Of a stretch of 64,000 bases of DNA, positions 33,101-44,614 are shown piece after piece (the first letter of the stretch is position 1; every line of letters begins with the position of its first letter). The notes beneath the pieces were generated by a model, which had not been told where the DNA came from, did not search any database, and worked only from the letters and a program-made list of their open reading frames with translations. Source of the stretch: Polytrichum commune (lineage: Eukaryota; Streptophyta; Polytrichopsida; Polytrichales; Polytrichaceae); NCBI GenBank assembly GCA_950295325.1, contig OX485808.1:40444527-40508526 (forward strand), in the 5' to 3' direction. The position numbers were made by a program, and so were the translations under genes.

Positions 33101-35895
33101 TAATAGCAAGTTTCTTACATTTCTACATTCGTCGTGTGTGGATGATTCAAGTGGGACTTGAAAATAATCTAGTGAACTGTGGCCTAACACACCATCCACT
33201 GCATCATCTCAACCTTAAACCTTTGACACTCCGTGAACACCTTAAGACCTTGTGACTATTTTATGAGTGATTCTCCACCTAACATTAGCATTGCTGCACC
33301 CAATCAAGAATGTTATTCCACGGAGCCGATGACTAGGTGGAAGAAGAGTAACCAAATCTGTTGTTTTGTTGAAGGTTTTTGAAAACATTGGCATACACGA
33401 TACCCATGAAAGCTTCGTTCTTCGTGACATACATCATGGTGGATGGGTGGGCCGGTGCCGCATTTGAGATTCTCCGAATTCAACAACTCATCGTTTACCA
33501 CATCTGGAACACGTTCTTCATTCGAACCGAGAGAGACCGCACACAAGCAATGTCGGCCGGGTCAATAGACTTTTCCGTAGCCCTACCTCAACTGGAGCTT
33601 TACTTCTTGATGGGGCTTGTATATTCAGTTATAACGCCCATTATTTTACCCTTCATTGCCACATCATTTGGTATCGGTTTCATCATTTACCGCCATCAGG
33701 TGAAATCTTCATAACCCAACAAGCTATAAATTATGCGGAACTAATTCAGTCACCCATTATTTTGCTCCATGTCACCACTTGTTCGATGCTCCAAGAAATA
33801 CACCTAATTTTGCCAGGAGAATTTGTTCTTATGTAGCGGTCTTACGGCCAAGATCAAATGCATCCCCTTCATTGCACTAAAATTCGGGGTTGCAACAGCA
33901 CTTGGATCACTCCTCAAACAGTATAAAATGTCAAAAGTGGGCCACATCTCCCTCCCAAAGCACGAGTTTTTGAGAGAAGGATACCTCTATTTCCCTATTG
34001 TAATGAGAAAAACATTATTAGTGGGCTTCTGAACACAGATCATCAACGTGTACGATGCCGCATATGAAAGTGCGGGGGGTTTTTGGCCATTTGTACACGG
34101 CCGTATTATTGCAGCGCTGGTTATCGAGCATTTGATGTTGATCGGTATATTCCTCGTTCAAGGCCCGGTCACATTCGGGGACATTCCTGCTGACGGATCG
34201 AATTCTACTGTTGAGCAAATATTAACATACGTGCGTGAAGTCGCGAGTGCAACCCCGTTCATGATCGCCTTGCCAGTATTCACGTTGGTGTTTCACCGCT
34301 ATTGCAAAAACCGGTTCGAACCATGTTTTGCAAACATGGCATTGGAGGTACCTACACAGAAACTACGACCCCCTCAAGTCAGTATAAAATGAAATTGATT
34401 TTATAGTCCACAAAGCCAAAAGCCTTGTGAGACTAGAAGTACATCAAGATGGTGTTTAAAAGGCTAATCCCTTAAAGTAACGGAGTGTAGTGGCCTCAAG
34501 AAGATAGAGAGGCTAATATGCACTTGATGGTCCAATTGGAAGAGAGACTCGAGTCTACCTAGTACTACATTCTTGAATAGGGAGGAAACCTAATCCTTAA
34601 TGGAGTTGTAGAGTGTGACACTCTAGCACAAAGTGTGATTTAATTTCAACTACATTGTAAGAGCAGAAGTGGCATTATCTTTTTTATCTCTAGAGCTTGG
34701 GCTAGTCGACCACCGGCCAGTGGTATGAAAGAGACTAACTGTTGCTGAAGAAATGATCAATTTAGGTGTTTGTTGACCTTCAGACTGGGACGTGTTCTTG
34801 CAGAACGCAATGAGAAAGGACATTGAAGATAAGGCAAACAATCCCAATTTCGACATGGCACAGTATCTACAGGATGCGTACAAGCATCCCTACTTTGTGG
34901 ACAAGAAGGAGGAGATCATCAAGGTCAATCCTTACGCCACTAGTGCAGGTCAATCAAGAAATGTGACAAGGGGCCAACAAGGCACGGACGCATACACGTC
35001 GGTAGATATCCCAAACCTGGTATGCTTGTTGATCATTTCTGAAAACACTCACCAAAAACCTACCTACTGCAACTAATGTGTTTCTAGTAACAGTTATGAT
35101 GGAATGCATTTCGAAGAGGTTGTTAGATGCGAGGATGAATGAAGGTAACGTACCTGAAGTTTGTTCTTCGCTCGATATGACAACCTAAGCTCATACTTAT
35201 GTGCATAGGTTGATGCAGTATCCTCCAGCCAGCTGGTAATCAGTGCGAAACCTGATGCTCCTACAAAATTGAATGAGCCACCAATTGTGCAGACGATACC
35301 TACCAGCAAGGAATTAGAGTCACCTACCATCAAGGAATTAGATTCACCTACCAGCAAGGAATTAGAGTCACCTACCAGCAAGGAATTAGAGTCACCTACC
35401 AGCAAGGATTTAGAGCCACCTACCAGCAAGGAATTAGAGTCACTTAAAACGTTGGAGAGGTCTCGACCACCAAGTCCCTCACGCGATGGTGCGTCAACTA
35501 GTGGCACTGACCAGGATGCACCTGATACATATCGAACAGTACTGAACTCGAAATTGAAAGAACTCCAAGAATCAATCGCCAGAACATTTGATCGAACTGT
35601 ATCGCAGATCGGAAATGCAGACTCAACCAATCTTGGTTCACCATCAGCAGGTGCAGATGACGTTCGTCCATCACCAAGTGCTTCAGGTCATTCAACTGAG
35701 GCCACAACTTCACAGCCCATACAAGAGGTTGTAGACAAGACTGTTTCTGACACCGTTGAATCCAAACCATCGTACCATGGAGATTCTCTACTGCAAGCTT
35801 ATATCACGCAAGCGAGGAACACGCCCCGGCCTGCAGATGTACCGAGCTATGCCAAGCCTTTACTTCGTAAAAGCAGAGAGAGCAATGATGTGTAA
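27155..35895 (+). CDS. OSCA1/CSC1-type calcium-permeable mechanosensitive channel, 12 exons, about 1033 aa
   Basis: Multi-pass membrane channel of the OSCA/TMEM63 family, gated by membrane tension or hyperosmolarity. Exons are 27155-27477, 28275-28487, 28792-28927, 29154-29255, 29550-29669, 29878-29958, 31559-31899, 32691-32939, 33375-33699, 34039-34347, 34804-35019 and 35209-35895; phases close to 3102 nt. Family landmarks are an N-terminal helix then RVYRSKLYIKGLR, LKIFVPLTVVG, WTHIVMAYVFTAWTC, the cytosolic VDAIEHYT region, FVSFKSRWGAAVCAQTQQ with ITEWAPEPRDVYWRNLAIP, SSFVQGYLPGLILKGF, YIMVDGWAGAAFEILR, LPQLELYFLMGLVYSVITP and YDAAYESAGGFWP. After the usual end of the channel (NPNFDMAQYLQDAYKHP) comes an extra tail of about 230 residues, Ser/Thr-rich, with an 8-residue repeat. 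Intron 1 appears to use a GC donor. Intron 6 carries a MITE. Confidence 0.92.
30111..30520. mobile_element. 410-bp MITE with 8-bp target duplication inside OSCA intron 6
   Basis: Terminal inverted repeats of about 47 bp begin CCCGGGGAGGTCACTCCATT and differ at one position within that length. The element is flanked by AATTGTGC at 30103-30110 and 30521-30528. The interior is AT-rich and encodes nothing. An 8-bp duplication fits hAT-, P- or Mutator-type transposition; the family is undetermined. Confidence 0.9.
31180..31450. repeat. Repeat fragment in OSCA intron 6
   Basis: CATGCTCAAGAGTCCCCTTA, with a GTGAATTT..GTTG context, occurs at 31424-31443 and also at about 29442-29461 in intron 4. The upstream part is GC-richer (CCGGCAAGCCAAACCCCGGGC). 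It may be a remnant of a mobile element; its ends were not resolved. Confidence 0.4.
35299..35450 (+). repeat. 24-bp in-frame coding repeat in the OSCA tail
   Basis: Units of CCTACCAGCAAGGAATTAGAGTCA encode PTSKELES; about six tandem copies with small changes (PTIKELDS, PTSKDLEP). The period is a multiple of 3, so length changes keep the frame. The tail lies after the last membrane domain and should face the cytosol. Confidence 0.92.
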
Positions 35896-36958
35896 ACAAA
35901 GTGACTCTGAGCCTGTTGTTCAGTTGTTCTGTCAGCAGGAGAGACACCTCACACAGTAGGATCAAAGACCAAATTTTGGCTATAGTTTAGAACTAACGCT
36001 TGTTGACATTTTGTAAATGTTCATAAGTGGTAGACCAAGGTAAGCAACCGGTAAAATGATATCACCAATATGATAGTTATCACATGTGCCATGATACTCC
36101 CCCCAAAATTGCAAGCACAGAGACACCATGTAAGGAGCAGCTCGAGTTTGTTAGGTCAAGATTGTGCTTGTTTATCACAGAGATGAGACATCCCCTGGTA
36201 AGATACGTGGTAAATATCCCATTAATTAGGGAACCCTTTTGAGCAATGCCTGACTAGGTCTACTGAAGTTGGCACTCTCGAGGAAAATGTTTGCAGCCTT
36301 TCAATTTGTGTAGACATCACTACCTTACTGAATTTGGACTTTGGTGACGTCTGGCTTAGTATGGTGATACCTACTACGGTGTTGGAACTTGTAAAGAATG
36401 AGAGCCAAAGTCTGATTAAATGCTCGCTAGAGCGCAGACTTCTGCTTGCAAAGATAAGAAGGTTTGAAAAGCATAACCAAGGAAAAAGAAGCATAACGAA
36501 TGGCATTACTGAGTATTCCGTCACTGATCACACTGTTCAGGGAAACAGGTTGAAGATTCATGCAAACATCTTAGAAGAATCTGCAAACTCAGTTTTCTTA
36601 CTGGGAAATCAAGTAGTCATTTGGTACTCATTAGTCAGGCCATGTTGGGCCCCAATAAAAACGACCTACCAACTGACCACACAACTGTCTGCTCTAAGTG
36701 ACATAGTCCACATGCTATATACAACTAGATGCACTGGACCCAAAATGTGAACGAAACTGGTTGAATTATCTCTCTCCCCATGACTGCAGTCCTTGCCCCA
36801 ACCATGATGTATTGCAGCGGAATCTAGACAGATGTGTCCTTATTGAGCTGCCTGTATTGATGTAAAATGAGCAGCTTGGTAGTCAGTGGTGTTCAAAGTT
36901 TCATTCATGGGCCTTCTAAGTGGTTTCTCTACCCGTGTGCAAAAAATCTTGACCATGA
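35896..36958. other. Convergent 3' intergenic region
   Basis: The region between the stop codons of the OSCA gene (plus) and the acetate kinase gene (minus). A 138-codon plus frame at 36334-36750 has no recognisable domain and is probably untranslated 3' sequence. Confidence 0.6.
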
Positions 36959-39900
36959 TCAACCAGTGACTGTTCCATTGGATACCTGATGGGCCTCCAC
37001 AATTTGCAATGTCTGTTGTGCAATGGAAAGCTCCTCATCACTGGGTATCACCAGGACTTTGACCTTTGAGCCTTCTTTGTGAATAGCCTTTGCCTCTTTC
37101 AACTTCCCTTCCACATTCTTGGAGTTGTCTATCTCAATTCCAAAATTCTCCAGGCCCTCACAGATGCGTGCACGAGTCCTGCCTGATGCCTCTCCAATAC
37201 CTGCGCTGAACACCAATGCATCGACATCCCCTTGTAGGTGAAAGAAATAAGCTCCTAAGTACATGCGTATACGATGAACAAAAACATCAAGGGCTAGTTT
37301 ATGTCTTTCACTGCCAGCTGCAATTGCATCCCACACTGACCTCATGTCTTTATCCCCACAAAGTCCATACAACCCACTCTTCTTGTTCAACATGTCCGTG
37401 ATTTCATCTATATCCATCCCCTTTTGAGAGGCTAACATTTGGATGATCGCAGGATCAATGTCACCAGATCTTGTGGACATAACTAGGCCTTGTAAGGGAG
37501 TGACCCCCATAGATGTATCTATACTCTTCCCATTCTTGATTGCTGCCATGCTCGCCCCTGCTCCAAGATGAAGTGCAATCATATTCACTTCTTCCTCGGG
37601 CTTTCCAAGAATTTCAGAAGCACGACCAAGAAGGAACTTGTAGCTTGTACCATGCATACCATATTTTCGCAGGCCAAGCTCCTCATACAATTTGTAGGGC
37701 ATGGCATAATGGTAAACATGAGGTGGTAATGTTGAGTGAAATGCAGTGTCGAATACAGCCACCTGTGGGCATTTGAAAAGTTCCTCTGCTACTCGGATAC
37801 CCTGCGAACATGCGAAAATCAACTTATTAAGCCCTTTACACTCAGCACAATATACACACCAGAGGTCTTCTCCCACAATTCATTATCTGCAATAGTAGTG
37901 ATAAGAAAGGTCCAACTAAGTGCTTCAATACCAAGAAGTTGGTAGGTAGTATCCAGTGATGTTGTCCTCAATGAGATTCAAACAAGTCCACTGCCAGTAA
38001 CTACTGCCTATCATAGAACCTTTGAACTCAAGGCAGTTGTTGAATCACTAAATTGACTCATACAACAGATGCAATAACCAGCAACAATAATAAGTACACA
38101 GAAACCACTGTTTATATTTCAGCTGTACCTCTATTTGCTTGTAAAGCTTAAAGAACTAGAACGCACCTCAAGGTTTGGAGGATTATGGAGGGGAGCGAGT
38201 GGGATGGCTTTCTCAATGGCCCTTTTCACACTTTCAGTTACCAGGGTAGGCTCCGAGAAATACTCTCCTCCATGCACCACCCGATGACCAACAGCTGCTA
38301 GATTGTGGCTACCACTCTCTCCCAAACGGAGAAGCTCCAATACCTTTTGAAGACCGTGTTTGTGGTGCATTATATTGGCACCCTGCAACAAAGGATTTTG
38401 ATCACCAAAGGCAAGCTTGAGGAAAAAAAGACGAAAGAAGAAGAATACACCCGTTAGATGTAAATAGACTATCGGTACTTGTAACGTTTCAGTGAACATA
38501 CTAAACATCGAGTGAAGGGTCTGCAATATATGAACCTGCAAATGGACATCTTGAGAATATTGCATATTCTTGTGGGAGATGAAGCTTTTGGGGCTACCGA
38601 TGCCATCGACCACGCCTTGAGAAATGCATGTTGCTGCCTTTGCAAGATCATAGAGGGCATATCTGCAGAATTTGAACCGTATGAGAAATGTTTCAGAAAC
38701 AGCTGCAACCCTAAGCAGGCCAGACTCCCGAGAGAGTAAATTCACGAGCTCAAGTTTTCAATCCCCAAATCTATGAAGATGATTCCATGACTATGTACTC
38801 TGTAATGAGCTAAGGAACATCAATGGTGGAACCGTAGGTATTGTGTGCAGGACTATCCAGCTAATGCATTTAATTCCTTCTGTGAATGCCACAAAAAAAA
38901 GGGACAAAGAAAACATTCTCCTTACATTTGAGTTGAGCATGCAAGGCAACATTGGAAGACCATTGGTACCAGCTACCCGAAAACAAATGTGATCACAGCT
39001 ACATAATTCCAATGTGACAGAGTACAGTAATTCCCATCCTATGATGTGTTCTCATATAGAAATGGCTTCTCGAGCAAGCATCCTCTCAACATCCAATTTG
39101 CAACACATTAATGCTGCTGTTGACATAAATTATTTTAAACGCTAAATAATGTCATCAAGGCATAACGGAAGATCGTACTTCTTCAGGTAAGCTTAGCATC
39201 GGGAACAGAAGAAAACAAAAAACGATAACAAAATCAAAACCAAGAAAAAATCTGATACGGACAACAACATTCTCGTCCGAGACGAATGATTTATCGAGCA
39301 AGCACCCTCTCAACATCCAATTCCCACCAGATGAATGCTATTTCGGACATAAATAATTTGAAATATGATTACGTTACGGGATAGACGAAGATCGAATTTC
39401 CTCAAGCAAGCTTAGCATCGGAGACAGAGAAAAACAGAAGAAAATAAATTACTTCAAGTAAACAAATCCGATGTGGACAACAACGTTCCCGTCTGGGATA
39501 AATGATTTATGGAGCACGAACTCTCTCGAGTAGCAACATCCAATCCGCATCAGATGAGTCTGCTGTTGACATTAAAAAAAAATGCTAACTGACTTCGTTA
39601 CAGCATAACTGAAGGTCGAACTTCTTAAGGCAATATTAACATAAGAAACAGAAAAAAAACAAACACAAAGCGAATTAGATGCGGATAACGAAATGCTCGT
39701 CAGAGACGAATCGATTCTCGACATGATCTTGATAGCAGCGGCTATGGAATTAAAGACAGCTATTAAGATTCAATCGTTTCAAACCATTCCCGAGGCCATA
39801 GCACAAATTCCTCCGTCTCATGTCAACCGGAAACTCAAAGAAGAGCTCAATAAGACGCGGAATCAAGAAAATTTCACTTCAATACCTGGAAGTAATTCCG

Positions 39901-40143
39901 CCAATCTTGTTCCACGTGAAACAAGATCGGCGAAATTACGGCCAGGGTTTGAAGCAAGCAAACGAGGGTCCCCGACACATAAACATCCCGTATGAGTCGA
40001 AAACTGAACCGAATTGAGCAAGAAATGTGTCTAACGAAAGAGGAGAGGGAGAGAGAGACGGTGAGATGGCGTCGAGAGCGCAAATTGGGCACTCACTTCA
40101 GCGAGGAGCTGCCGGAGTTCAGCACTAGCACGGACTTCGCCAT
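36959..40143 (-). CDS. Acetate kinase, 4 exons, 410 aa
   Basis: Catalyses acetate + ATP to acetyl phosphate + ADP (EC 2.7.2.1; ASKHA fold). Working with phosphate acetyltransferase it links acetyl-CoA to acetate and ATP. Exons are 40143-40097, 38662-38536, 38382-38167 and 37801-36959; they join in phase to 1233 nt, the usual family length. The short first exon encodes MAKSVLVLNSGSSSLK with the phosphate-binding Asn. Later landmarks are GHRVVHGGEYF (Arg), APLHNPPNLE, VAVFDTAFHSTLP (catalytic Asp), MIALHLGAGASMAAIKNGKS (His), MSTRSGDIDPAII (Arg), VFSAGIGEAS and IPSDEEL (Glu). All active-site positions are therefore present. No N-terminal extension is seen, so a cytosolic location is likely unless another first exon exists. 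The gene converges with the OSCA gene. Confidence 0.95.
39061..39720 (-). repeat. Tandem repeat (about 210-220 bp) in intron 1 of acetate kinase
   Basis: Three to four diverged units contain CGAGCAAGCA(T/C)CCTCTCAACATCCAATT, then GACATAAAT..TTTTAAA..., then GAAGATCG(T/A)A..TTC and AAGCTTAGCATCGG. They lie at about 39065-39290, 39290-39505 and 39505-39715. Non-coding. Confidence 0.75.
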
Positions 40144-40265
40144 CGCTGATGGGCCGCGGTGATAGGTGTTTCGCATGAGGAATGGGGTTTGGAGAGTGAA
40201 GGTCCCAATGCCGGGGCTGGTGACTCACGAGGCCCTGAGTCACCGTGCCCCCAACACACAATTTA

Positions 40266-41617
40266 GGGGCGGTTTACACCATAGACCATGAACTCGTCCC
40301 ACGGAAGATGCCTTATTCCGTGGTACGAGTTCATGGTCTACATTTCATGGTCCGAGTTCTTAAAAAATTGATTTACAAAGCCATTGGGCCCCTCACTAGG
40401 TGTAAACCGAATGTGGACCAAGAGGAATGACCATGCGGCAAGAAGTGAAGGTGCTGATTTTTTTAATATAAGCCCAAAAAGGGCAGTTTTGGGAAAAAAT
40501 GAAGTTTAACCATTTTGTTGACTTCAATTTGCCTTCACTTGCCTACACATGCCTTCACTTATCTTGTCACTTAGTTTTTTCTTCTTTTCGCCTTAAAATT
40601 CAGCAAGTATGGTCGAAATGAAGGAGAGGAGGAAGAAGCTAGTCGTGCTACTAGGATTGTACATATTTTTGTACATGCTTGTGAAGAATGTTGTGGGCAT
40701 TCAAACACTGATTTTGCAAGGAGAATGGGAAAAATTTGCAATTTTAAGCGTGGTTTACGAAAGCATTGGACATAGAGAGAGGAACATATGGAGTCAAGGG
40801 AGGTCTTCTCACAACAATTTTTACAAACAAAATGAGTGATTCAATTTGTACATGTTCAATGTAATTTAGTACATGTGACATGTACCTTGTGTTGTCACTA
40901 CACTAAATAGGATATTTAATGTTTGATTATATCTAATGTTGTTACCACCCTACCTTGCTCAACATTAAATTTCAATTCTTTGATAATTAATGTTAGAAGA
41001 TTTCCCATTGCGCTTCTTTTGACCACCCTGATCTACAGTCACTAAATGACTACAGATTTTTTGTTTTTTGTTTTGCAACTATACATTTTAAACATTCTGG
41101 GGCGTGTAATATACCGTTGGAAAGATATTTTCAAGACCTTTCCAACGGTATATTACAAGCCCCCAAATTCCAAACATTGCAGTTGGTAGAACAAAAAAAC
41201 AAATCTGCACTTGAATTCTTGAGTTCTAGATGTCCCGCGTTGTTTGATGAAACACGTGTAAGCCGGTTCAAGGGGTAGGGCAAGGTAGTGCTGGTATGTC
41301 TCATGGGCTATAATATAATTAAGGCACATAAAAGGTAGATTCATTAAAACATTCTTGAAATGGCATTTCTCAGACATGGGCCCTTGCCTTTTCCTATTAG
41401 ACCACCTCTCTTGCCTCTCTCACCGCAAAACCCGTTGGACCATGTCAGTGCATTTATTAGGCCTTAAAATTTATATTTTGGGGACCTCAACCTCCATGGT
41501 CCCTCTGCCATTTTTTCCTTAGTGTAAACCGAAGTTGTCCCGGGACAACTTCAAGAGCCAATCAGCTGCCTTGCAGAGCCCTGGTCCAACTTCATGGTCC
41601 ATAGTGTAAACCGGCCC
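40266..41617. mobile_element. PIF/Harbinger-like non-autonomous element (1352 bp, TTA duplication)
   Basis: Ends GGGGCGGTTTACACCATAGA and, in inverted orientation, GGGCCGGTTTACACTATGGA, with about 30 bp of imperfect inverted repeat. TTA flanks both sides (40263-40265, 41618-41620). The left end holds a hairpin (GACCATGAACTCG...CGAGTTCATGGTC). Inside are part of the TTTAGTGT repeat family (40880-41020) and a hairpin at 41098-41164. A 76-codon plus frame at 40609-40839 (Lys/Arg-rich start, then a hydrophobic stretch) resembles the N-terminus of some Harbinger transposases, but this is too short to call. Confidence 0.8.
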
Positions 41618-41639
41618 TTAGGCCTCCTTTCCTATGAAG

Positions 41640-43250
41640 TCTAGCTACACTCAATATGATGCTTAGTGTCATATGGTATTTTATGTCACAATGGTCTCTT
41701 TTTGAATGACACTTCTTATGAATAAGTGAACAAATGTTGTCATACATGATGGATGAGTTCATCCAGTGGCCAACACCCTACCTTCTCTTACCAACCACTT
41801 GTGATGAAATATTGTCATGGATGATTCAAATTTGGATGAAAAATCACTTGGTAAGTGACAGTAATTGCAACATAGTAAATCTATAATCTCCCAAGAAATT
41901 ACAAGGACTGACAAATATTGTTGGGTTAACATTTAGTGTTGGTGACACTACACCGCGATTTACAAGTACACAAAATATGATATTTAGTGTTTGATTATAT
42001 TTAGTGTTGTTACCACCCTACCATGCTCAACACTAATCTTCAATTCTTTGACAATTAGTGTTAGACATAAATGTGGGCGCTACCTTCCCTATTGCCACCT
42101 CCCTTATTATATCCTTTTTTCATATCCTTACTAACACTAAATTCAAACATGTAACATCCACATATTACCATAGTTGATATTTAGTGTGTGAGTTTACATT
42201 CAATGTCACTTACTTTCATAGGGTTATTGATATTTAGTGTATGCGTTCATATTTAGTGTATCAAACACTAAATGTCATATTTAGTGTAGTATTGAGCAAG
42301 ACAATTAGAATTGGTGACACTAAATATCATATTCAGTGTTGTATTGCAAAGTGATGAAAGTAATAGTTAATGCATAGGTGATCGTGTTTCCCATAATGCA
42401 ATCCCCTCGTGCATTACCGAACATAAAGATCCAAGGATGGGTCTTAGTGGCCTCTAATTGGTTAAAGAAATGTAATGTCTTGCTCATGATCGCAAGGCAC
42501 TCCACAATACATGGGTTGTGCAAAGTAAGAGTACCTCAAATTACAAAGGGAAATTCAACCTAGGTCTTTACGGATTAATTATGTGAGTATTTGCCTACAT
42601 TGATGTGTGCAATTAGGATGCCCCATGCTCATTTTTTGACATACCACTCTATTTTGGATATTTATTGCTATAATAACAAAATATAAAAAATGTCCCTCTA
42701 CTATGGTTGCCATACATATTGATAAACAAAGTTATAAGTTTTGTGATTCGATTTTGACCAAAGAAGCAACTTAACTGCACATATTAGTATAGCTTCCTGG
42801 TAGAGTGGGAGCTTGAGAAGTTCTTAAATATGGAATGCCCTAAGGGTCCAGTCGCACGTCCTAGTTAAGGCTCTGGTTGAACTAAGTAACAACTCAAATT
42901 AGTATATTTGTGCCCGCATTGCTCAGTTAAGGGTCCAGCCACACCACCTAATTAAGAGAATTGGCTTACTTAAGAGATAGTGAGAATTAACTAACCAAAA
43001 TTATAGCCGCACCACCTAGCATGGAGAAACAACCAACAATGCGAGTTAATGAAATCAACTACCATATAATAATAATAATAATAACAATAACATCCGAGCT
43101 TTTTATTTACACCAATGCGAATGGGAGACCATTCTTCCTTCCTTGATCATGTTTTACCAAGTGATAGGGTAGGCGTATTTCCTACCTTCCAGGAGGTGGG
43201 CTGCTTAAAATAATAGTTTCAAAGGGGGGGGGTGTTGTTTGTGAGTTTTT
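41640..43250. repeat. Repeat-rich interval with TTTAGTGT family
   Basis: About 41930-42340 is a second copy of the sequence seen in the 4200-4880 foldback, including TTGTTACCACCCTACC and ATATTTAGTGTATCAAACAC words. The rest (42360-43250) holds an ATA-rich microsatellite near 43063 and no supported gene. Confidence 0.6.
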
Positions 43251-44578
43251 GGTGAATTAGGTGTGGGTGTTTGGGTTCATGGGGGCAAGTCGACTAGGGC
43301 TTGGTTGTTGTCAAGTTTTATTTTCTTTAACACAAAGTACGTGAGGTATTTTTATGGTTATTTGATGCATGAGTTTTTGACTTCTCGAGGGGGTATTTGG
43401 AGTTTTTCTAGGGCTTCAAGTGATTGTTTGTGTACGACTCCTCGTACCCCTGTTATGATGATAATAAAGGGGTTAACATTCCATCATGTAATTTCTAATG
43501 TTTGAATGAAGGGGTCATTTTTTGGTTTTTTTTTTGGTTTTTCTCTTATGGCAGTATTTGGGAATCTATCATAGCAGTAGGTGATTTCTATGGATTGTAT
43601 TGTGTTTGATGGGTTTGGAGGGTAGGTGTATGGCTATCTATGGGGGGGGGGGGGGCTAGTATACATAATATGTTAGGTCTTAGCCAAGCCATGCATGTGC
43701 ATGTGTTGGGGAGGCATGTGCATTGTATTGAGCATTCCATGATTATGATGTCTTGGGGCCGGTTGCCGGCGTTTACTAGGGTATAGCACCTTGTGTGTTT
43801 GTTGGATTGGAGTGTGTGGGTTGTTTGGTATACTAGTTTGTTGTGTCGGGCTATGCGAAGGCCTTTTATGTGCGAGTAGGTGCAAATGGAGAGTAGATGT
43901 GGCCACGTATCAATTTTGTGGTTTGGGCAAAGTGTGCAGTTGGGGTTGGGATATGTTAGTGGCCAAAGAATGTTCTATCAGTGGTTTCCCATGTATTGGG
44001 CGTATTGGAGTTTTAAGGTTTGTGTAATTTGTGCATCAAATATGCATGAGGCTTTCCAAAAGTGATTTGAGAGTTTTTCATTGATTTGATTATTCAACAC
44101 CCATTTGTCGACGTATGTGAATTTGAGTTGGCAATCCGTAGTTCTTGTTCATAGTGGTATTTGTTTATGTATGTTTGGAGGTTGTGGATTTCTCTGTAAT
44201 GTTCGCGTTGGGATTTTGTCAAGCAAATAAGGTATTGTGTGTGCGACGTGTATGTGGGTGTGGGGGAACATGATTAGTATCGGGTTAACGGGCTCACATT
44301 CATGTTGGTACATGGTACGGGCGTTATTTTTTCTTTTCTTTTTATTTTCTAGGTGTGGGGGTTGATTTGTTGCGGGTGGTTCCTTTGTTTGCTAGTTGGT
44401 CTACAATTTTGTTGCCCAAGACTCCAATGTGTGCTCCAACTTTTTGTGTTGTTATGTTGTGTTTGGTCCATAGAATTTGATGGACTATGGCTGAGATAAG
44501 TAGTTCGTCGGAGTGGTCATGTTGGGTTGAGGGGTGGGGGATGTGATTATTAATGAGATATATGTTGTTGAGGCTATC

Positions 44579-44614
44579 GTGTGTGTGTGTGTGTGTGCGC
44601 GCACGCGCACACAC
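44579..44614. repeat. (GT)n-GCGC-(AC)n alternating purine-pyrimidine tract
   Basis: GTGTGTGTGTGTGTGTGCGCGCACGCGCACACACAC-like sequence, nearly self-complementary. Such tracts favour Z-DNA or cruciform extrusion. It lies inside the LINE remnant. Confidence 0.85.
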
